Positions 20,529-26,254 of a DNA stretch of 26,254 nucleotides are shown here, one piece after another. The first letter of the stretch is position 1. Every line of letters starts with the position of its first letter. The notes beneath the pieces were generated by a model. That model was not told where the DNA came from, did not search any database, and was given only the letters and a program-made list of their open reading frames with translations. Origin of the DNA: Guillardia theta CCMP2712 (taxonomy: Eukaryota > Cryptophyceae > Pyrenomonadales > Geminigeraceae). The stretch lies in the NCBI RefSeq assembly GCF_000315625.1, contig NW_005434503.1:64705-90958 (forward strand). Direction: 5' to 3'. A program made the translations under genes and the position numbers.

Positions 20529-20605
20529 CAAGAGTTAGAATGGTGCAAGACAAACGGAGAAGGGACGCGAGAAGAACAAGAGAGGAAGGGCATTGACGGA
20601 TTTAC

Positions 20606-22410
20606 ATGATGCTGTGGTACAGCAGCATGCCAAGGTTCGCCATATTCAAGCCTCATCGTCCGAGTTTCGTCTCTCTCCATGCTCAGCTGCGCAGGCAGGT
20701 CTGCCGTAACCTACAGACCTCAGGGAGGAGCAGACTTCTACATCCCCTCGTGCTGCCGCAATGGCGAAGACCGTGCGACCACGCCGGAGCAGCAGGAGCA
20801 GGATCCGGGGCAGGAGCAGGAGCAGGAGCAAGGCTGCTATCAAGCAGCCCCCCGCAGAACTTCTGGCATGATCGCACTTTCCTCGGGGCAGCAGCAGCGA
20901 TGTCACTGGCTGTGTCCTCAAGCAACGTGCTCGTGCTCTACCCGATCAACGACTGGTTCACTGCTGGGACGCTCACCTACCCCGTCACCTTCCTCATCAC
21001 TGACGTCTGCAACAAGTTCCTGGGCAAGGCAGCGGCTGACCGAGTCGTCATGTCCGGCTTCGCCCTTGCCATGCCTATCTCCTTCTTCCTCTCCGGCCCT
21101 CGGATCGCCATCGCCTCTGGCACCGCATACCTGACCTCTCAGCTCCTCGACGTTCGGATCTTCGATCGCCTCCGCCATCGCACATGGTGGGTGGCGCCGC
21201 TGGTCTCGACGCTGGTGGGGTCAGCGGTGGACAGCTCGCTCTTCGTCACCATCGCCTTCCTCGGGGAGCCGGTGCCATGGGTGACGTGGGGGATCGGCGA
21301 CTTCGCCATGAAGGTCATGATGGCGCTGGTCATGCTGATGCCCTTCAAGGCCATCACTGGCAGCATCATGCGCAGCAGCAGACGCTCCTGGCATCTGCCG
21401 ATCAGCAGGAGTCTTGGGAGGGGCGTGGGGAACTTGCTGTCAGAGTTGATCAGGGTAGGGGGCAAGCTGTCTCCTGCCCTCCCCACGGCTGGTCAGGAGC
21501 AGGTGGGGACGAGGCGGTGGGCTCCGAGCTGGATGTCTGGGGAGAGGCGCGTGTCGTCGAGGAGCTTCAAGATGTTCCATCCTACTGTGGACTGGCAGGC
21601 GGTGGAGGACGACCATGTGCTGCCTCCTGGGCTGGAGATCAGGATGGATGTGAGCAGCGGGCTGAGGTACGCGCGTCTTCCTCCTCAGGTGAGATGGGAG
21701 GGGTGGGACCAGCATGTCGTGACGAGAGTGCAGGAGGAGGTTGTACAGAGAAGTCCGCGCGAGGAAGAGGAGGAGGTGAGTCCGAAAGAGCAGGCCCCGG
21801 CTCAGAGGGTTGTGGACGTTGAGGTGAAGGAAGAGAAAGAGGAGGAGCTTGAATATGTTCCGCACGTCAACGTCGATGATTTTGACTACGAGCTGCCCGC
21901 TGAAAGGATCGCCGTCCGCCCTTGCAACCCGCGGGATCAGTCGAAGCTCCTGCTCTGTGTGGGAGACGAGCTTCTTCCTCGCTTCGCTTCTCTTCCTCCT
22001 CCCTCCCTCTCTGTCAACGGCTCGCACATCTTCGACCTCAACTTTATCGACGTTCCGGACTTCTTCCCCAAGAGCTCTCTCCTCCTCCTCAACGACTCCA
22101 AGGTGATCGCCGCCCGAATTCCCTGTAGCAAGAAGGACACAGGGGGAAGGTCTGAAGTCTTCCTGCTCTCTCCTCTCCTCCCCAGCAAGGATCCTCCTCA
22201 GGCTCTCCGAGCGAGCTCGGGGGAGGCTGTGTGGAAGACGATGATCCGTGGGAAGCGGATTGAGGTTGGCGACATCCTCGTGAGCCAGTCCATGGGAACC
22301 GACGGCACCAACAGCGCGCAAGTTCATGTGGAGGCTGAGGTGTTGGAGAAGGATGGAGCAGACGCTGTGGTCAGACTCCGCTGGTTCAATGCGAGCTCCA
22401 GAGCGCAAGG

Positions 22411-22452
<42 letters not shown>

Positions 22453-24098
22453 ATCGTCTCCTCTCTTGCTGCATGAGGTGCTGAAGCAGATCGGGCGCGT
22501 TCCTCTCCCTCCATACATCAAGCGCGAGGCGGACAAGGAGGACCTTGTGACCTACCAGACCAGCCACGCGCAGCACGAGGGGAGTGTAGCTGCTCCGACC
22601 GCTGGCCTGCACTTCAGCGAGAGGGTGATGAGACGGATGTCCGAGCAGGGGACGGAAACTCTGCGGGTGACGCTGCATGTTGGTGCCGGGACGTTCAAGC
22701 CAGTGGAAGCGAATGACGTGGCCAATCACGAGATGCACCACGAGCGAATCATCGTCAACGTCAGCACAATGAATGGAATCAAGCAGGTCCTCTCTCCTCT
22801 CTCCTCTCCTTCCCTCCCCTCCGATCCCCTCCCCTTCCCTCCGATCCTCTCTTCTCTGCTCTCCTCTCCTCTGCTCTCCTCTCCTCTCCTCTCCTCTCCT
22901 CTCCTCTGCTCTCCTCTCCTCTCCTCTCCTCTCCTCTCCTCTCCTCTCCTCTCCTCTCCTTCCCTCCCCTCCGATCCCCTCTCCTCTCCTCTGCTCTCCC
23001 CTCCTTCTTGTCAGTTTCTTCCCGCCTTTCTACTCGTCTACTTTTCCTCTCTGGTTCTCTTCTCTATCTTTTCTTTGCCCTGTCTTGTCTTCTTACTTGT
23101 CTTGTCCTCCCGCCTCCATCTCCCCATCTCTTCTCGTTTCCTTTGGGGTGATGCTCTCCTCCCAAGGCGTTGGAATCCAACAAGCTCATCGTTCCTGTTG
23201 GCACCACAACCGTTCGAACCATCGAGTCCCTATACTGGTTGTCCTCCCCTATGCTGCCCGCCCCTCCCGACTTCTCTTCTCGCTAACCCTCTCTCTTCTC
23301 CTCTTCCTCCCCTCCCCATCCACTCCTCGCTTCCTTCCTGACCCCCCCCCCCCCTTCGGTCCCCCCCTCCCGACCCCTCTCTTCCCTCTCCCCCTTTTTT
23401 CTCTCCCCTCCCCTCCTCTTCCCTCCTCTCTCTCCCCACCCTCCCTTATCCCCCACAACTCACACCTTCTCTTCTTTGCGCTTCTCCTCCATTCTCACCG
23501 TCTTGCAGGTGGGGCGTTAAAGTGCTGCAGGGCGAAGTGGAGGAGGATGCGAAGGAGATTTCAGTGTCTCAATGGGATCCGTACAGGCTGGAGAGGAAGG
23601 TGGGGGGATGGGACAGACTGCCATCAGCACAAGAGTCGCTAGATGCTGTGCTCTCATGGAACAGACATGTCAATCTCGGAGACTTTGTCGTCGGAGAAAC
23701 GCAGCTCATTATCGTTCCCGGATATCGGTGAAGTTGGACCTGAGCTCTGCTGATGGAGACGGCTGACTTCATTCTTCTTGCTCAGTTTCGCGTTGTGCGA
23801 CCTGCTCTTCACAAACTCACACCAGCCACGATCGACCCTGCTGATGCTGGTAGGAGGATAGGAGTTTGCTTCTTTCAACCCTCTTGTTGATATCTCCTAA
23901 TTTTCAGGTCTCGGCATTCGTGGGAGGACAAGACAAACTAAAGAGCTTGTACCAACACGCCCTGCACAACAACTTCAGGTAAATCTTCACTTTCGCTCCT
24001 TCACCAGTTCCCGACGCGGTTGCAGGTTTTTAAGTTATGGAGATAGCATGCTCCTCTCGTGTCCTCCATCAGCAAAACTGCCACACAGGAGCCAATAG
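20606..24098 (+). CDS. Fusion of YhhQ/VUT queuosine-precursor transporter with QueA
   Basis: Six exons (20606-22786, 23167-23237, 23509-23727, 23786-23849, 23908-23978, 24026-24098) join in frame to 892 residues. Residues 1-87 are Arg/Ser-rich, acid-poor, with ARLLSSS, like a mitochondrial presequence. Residues 88-252 are a DUF165/COG1738 transporter: TYPVTFLITDVCNKFLG, RIAIASGTAYLTSQLLDVRI, FDRLRHRTWWVAPLVSTLVG. Residues 324-358 (FHPTVDWQ...LPPGLEIRMDV) resemble the N-terminal SIL1 motif. From about 424 on is QueA: DFDYELPAERIAVRP, LLLLNDSKVIAARI, SVAAPTAGLHFSERV, HVGAGTFKP, VPVGTTTVRTIES, LLFTNSHQPRSTLLM, FLSYGDSMLL. QueA transfers ribose from SAM to preQ1-tRNA, giving epoxyqueuosine at position 34. 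A 12-Gln run interrupts it. No Met lies between 347 and the QueA start, which argues for one protein. Bacterial contamination is excluded by five introns. Confidence 0.85.
22415..22450 (+). repeat. (CAG)12 coding repeat in the QueA domain
   Basis: Twelve perfect CAG codons encode polyglutamine (residues 604-615) inside the catalytic domain, between the beta-barrel insert and LLHEVLKQIG. Confidence 0.95.
22787..23166 (+). repeat. VUT-QueA intron 1, CTCCT satellite
   Basis: This 380-bp intron runs from AAGCAG/GTCC to CCCAAG/GCGTTG, and the exons on both sides read through as QueA (GIKQ then ALESNKLIVPVGTT). About 22787-22995 is dominated by CTCCT units, with near-duplicate blocks around TTCCCTCCCCTCCGATCC. 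Intron 2 (23238-23508) is also nearly pure pyrimidine, with C runs near 23342-23353. Confidence 0.85.
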
Positions 24099-24305
24099 CC
24101 TTGAAAATGATTTGCTCTTGTTTTGATTCGTCCATACAAAGTGATCGTATCAAGACTGTCAAAATAGGTGTCTGCAGGAGTCGTATTTGCAATCAATTTT
24201 ATCAGAGAAAAGTAGGATTATTTCCTCAGGCGAACCCAGAAGACGATTTCCGATGGTCATGAATGATTTTTTGGCCCAATCTAAACATGAAAACAAAACT
24301 AGTAT
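24099..24305. other. Convergent 3'-3' interval
   Basis: 207 bp between the stops of the VUT-QueA gene and the last minus gene. AT-rich, without the GGGGTAC motif or any recognisable gene. Confidence 0.5.
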
Positions 24306-26066
24306 CTAAATATGAAAACAAATACACTTGGATGCAACAACTAGGGTTGCTGTGACTATTCCGTAGAAGATAGAATGGGAGTAGTGCGGACGATCCTGAG
24401 ATCCTTCGATTTCTTCGGCTGAATACGTAGATCTTTCTGTCGGAAAGCTGATATTCTGAGGACCCGGTGAGAAGCTGGAATTCTTGACATGCTCAACCGG
24501 CATCAAGTCCTCACTGAAACACTTGTGGCTAGTGGAAATGTTCATTTTTGAACCAGATGTTTCGCGAAGGGACTTTGGCAACTTGTGAGTCGCAGCAAAC
24601 ACTTGGGGTCTTGAAAGCCTGTATCTCGAGGAGTTTGGGAAGGAGCTACATTGAAGCAGGTCATTGTCGATTCTTTGCAACTGAGAGTCAAGGATCATCG
24701 GTCACGAACCAATGAATCAGATACTATCATCAAAGAAATGAAAGCAAGTTGACCTTTGTGCTGCTCGCTCTTGGTCTAGCGGCGGGTTCAAAGACAAGAA
24801 TTTTCAAGAATGCCTGTTCAAACATGATGTTGCTGACTAACATGACAAAAACTCGTATCATCTGAGTCTGCTGGATAAAACTCTTAACTTTGCTCAAGGT
24901 ATGTTTCTTCGTGTGCCCCTCGAATGTAGCACCTTTCTGCTGAAAACCATGTGCATCAGCTTTTTCTTCAAATAATTGCACAGGGTAGGAGCTTCCAGAT
25001 TTGAAGATCTGTTCGCAAAATTTAGATTTCTTTCACAACTCTTTGCTTATCTGACTTACCTGTTCTTCACTGGATTGAGTTGTCCTGCAGACAGTAGAAC
25101 GTTTTGGAATAAAGTTGGCAACTTCAATGTTGTTAATTATCTCGCATGAACAAATCTTATTCAAACACCTTTGGTATGTTTCTTTCCTTTAAAGCCAAAG
25201 TGAAACTTGCCAGAAAGTGAGTAGACTTGACGTTTAAATCAAGAAATGGCGTACTGAGATCGAACTGACTTCACACGAAAAGATCGCTTTGCGAAAGAGT
25301 TGAATCCAAAATCCTTTGGTATTGAAAATCATGAAAAGCATCTCTTTCTTCATTACTTCTGGCAGCTTGTGAAGCATATCAAAGAGTTCTTGGATAAGAA
25401 GATGTATGTTTCTAGAAAGAGCTTCATCACAATTAGGATCGATTTCTCCATAGTCCTACCATAATCATTGTCAACCGTCAAAAAATGTTTTGCTACAAAA
25501 CGTACATAATTTGATTCATCACCACCTTTCATTTCCCTTTTCATCAAAGTGTTATGATCAAAATCAAAAGTGAAGGAAAGAAAATACCTTTGTAAAACAG
25601 ACTCTGTGCTTTCCGAGCTTTGAATCATTTCCGTTTGACCGATTTGGTTCCGTGCGTGATAAACAGCAAGATAAGAACTTTTCTTTTCCTTGCTACCATG
25701 ATTGTGCAACAGCATCCCAACAGATTGCTTAGCATAATCCATGCCTTTTGTGACTACTTTGATTCTTGGAATTTTTGTTTCCACTTTCAGAGCTAAGCTA
25801 ACGTCAAAAGCAAGATGTTGTTTGGTGCCACATTTCTCCGAAGTGTCTTGCCTCTCACAGACTTTGCTTTGTCCCAATCTCCTTCCAACCCCTTTCTTTT
25901 GAGGCTGTGCAATAACTTTACTCTGATTGATCGGTCTCATCAGCGCATAGCTTTTGCCACTCTTGTCCTTCCTCCCATTCTCTGCTGCTTCGCCGGTTTT
26001 GTCGGCACCTCGCATGCCACAAACTTTTTTTGCGCGCGCTTCCTTTCGGCGTAGGGGTCGGGTCAT
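24306..26066 (-). CDS. Multi-exon protein of unknown function, AT-richer
   Basis: Minus-strand exons I can support: 26066-25588, 25536-25506, 25455 to about 25240, about 25165 to 25060, 25008-24754, and 24680-24306 (stop). Introns of 50, 51 and 73 bp are GT-AG and in phase; the junction near 25165-25240 is unresolved. The start (ATG 26066) is strongly basic (MTRPLRRKEARAKKV), possibly a nuclear or DNA-binding tail. Later parts read DYGEIDPNCDEALSRNIHLL, LFDMLHKLPEVMKKEMLF and IINNIEVANFIPKRST, and the last exon ends in a hydrophobic stretch (IFYGIVTATLVVASKCICF) that could be a tail anchor. I recognise no family. Base composition is visibly more AT-rich than in the neighbouring genes, which may mean transferred or fast-evolving DNA. 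A gene is likely; its exact model is tentative. Confidence 0.55.
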
Positions 26067-26254
26067 TTACAAGGTCAAAGGGAGGGGTGCAATTGAAACG
26101 ACTAGGTACCACACCTTTTACCTATCAAATCAAGGGTACCGGGGGGGTACTCGTGTTACTACCTTCCCTTGCTGCACCATGGCCCTCCTTTGACTTCTAC
26201 CCTCGTCAATCGCCTCCTCCTCGCTCTCCTCCTCCTCCTCTCTCTCGTCTCTCC
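26067..26254. promoter_or_regulatory. Upstream region of the last minus gene
   Basis: It contains GGGTACC and an exact GGGGTAC at 26144-26150, then a CTCCTCC-rich tract running to the window edge. It matches the promoter-side intervals seen elsewhere in the window. Confidence 0.45.

Larger units (their letters stand above)
19813..20605. promoter_or_regulatory. Divergent promoter between TYW4 and the VUT-QueA gene
   Basis: 793 bp separate two tRNA-modification genes. It holds purine-rich low-complexity DNA, a 10-bp minisatellite (20041-20088), exact GGGGTAC at 20233-20239, 20254-20260 and 20358-20364, and a GAA/GAG tract (20412-20528). Open frames here are low-complexity and not credible genes. 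Confidence 0.55.

Noticed and set aside
21440-22741. 433-residue minus-strand open frame opposite QueA
   Set aside because: It is antisense to a strongly conserved coding region, rich in Leu/Arg/His from GC-biased codons, with no motif of its own.
20606-23341. Bacterial contamination as the source of the QueA gene
   Set aside because: Five GT-AG introns interrupt conserved QueA motifs and the flanks are eukaryotic genes.
22773-23642. 289-residue Ser/Pro/Leu-rich open frame
   Set aside because: It is the pyrimidine-rich introns 1 and 2 of the VUT-QueA gene read as protein.

Overview
The window looks like nuclear DNA of a single-celled alga. Every multi-exon gene has GT-AG introns, many only 41-60 bp long. 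Genes are closely packed on alternating strands, coding sequence is GC-rich, and purine or pyrimidine tracts such as CTCCT, GGGA and GAA are everywhere. An RWP-RK factor, signal-peptide leaders and an LRGG motif after one leader fit a secondary-plastid alga. A cryptophyte such as Guillardia theta is my best guess, not something the sequence proves.

Layout, left to right: 3' end of an RNase PH-like exosome subunit gene (+, 100-926, cut by the window edge); a six-exon TEX47/BLUF-like gene (-, 1187-2294); an intronless MFS transporter (+, 2759-4204); a twelve-exon RECQ1-type helicase (+, 5046-7893); a small RWP-RK protein (+, 9510-10121); a three-exon single-pass surface protein of unknown family (-, 10679-13572); a POGLUT2/3-like protein O-glucosyltransferase with filamin and CAP10 domains (+, 15277-16996); an intronless TYW4/LCMT2 wybutosine enzyme (-, 17086-19812); a six-exon gene joining a YhhQ/VUT queuosine-precursor transporter to QueA (+, 20606-24098); and an AT-richer multi-exon gene of unknown function (-, 24306-26066).

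The most interesting part is 17.1-24.1 kb. Two anticodon-loop hypermodification genes sit head to head across 793 bp. TYW4 acts on position 37 of tRNA-Phe. The fusion gene combines import of a queuosine precursor with the QueA step that builds the cyclopentene ring at position 34. Eukaryotes normally salvage ready-made queuine and have no need for QueA, so a spliced, organelle-leader-bearing transporter-QueA protein suggests a bacterial-style queuosine route inside an organelle. The leader looks mitochondrial. TYW4 has a signal-peptide-like leader instead.

The intergenic DNA also has structure. The heptamer GGGGTAC (or GTACCCC) occurs in every interval that contains a gene start and in none of the four convergent 3'-3' intervals. 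Exon coordinates were derived by hand from splice motifs, reading frame and family similarity, without transcript data.
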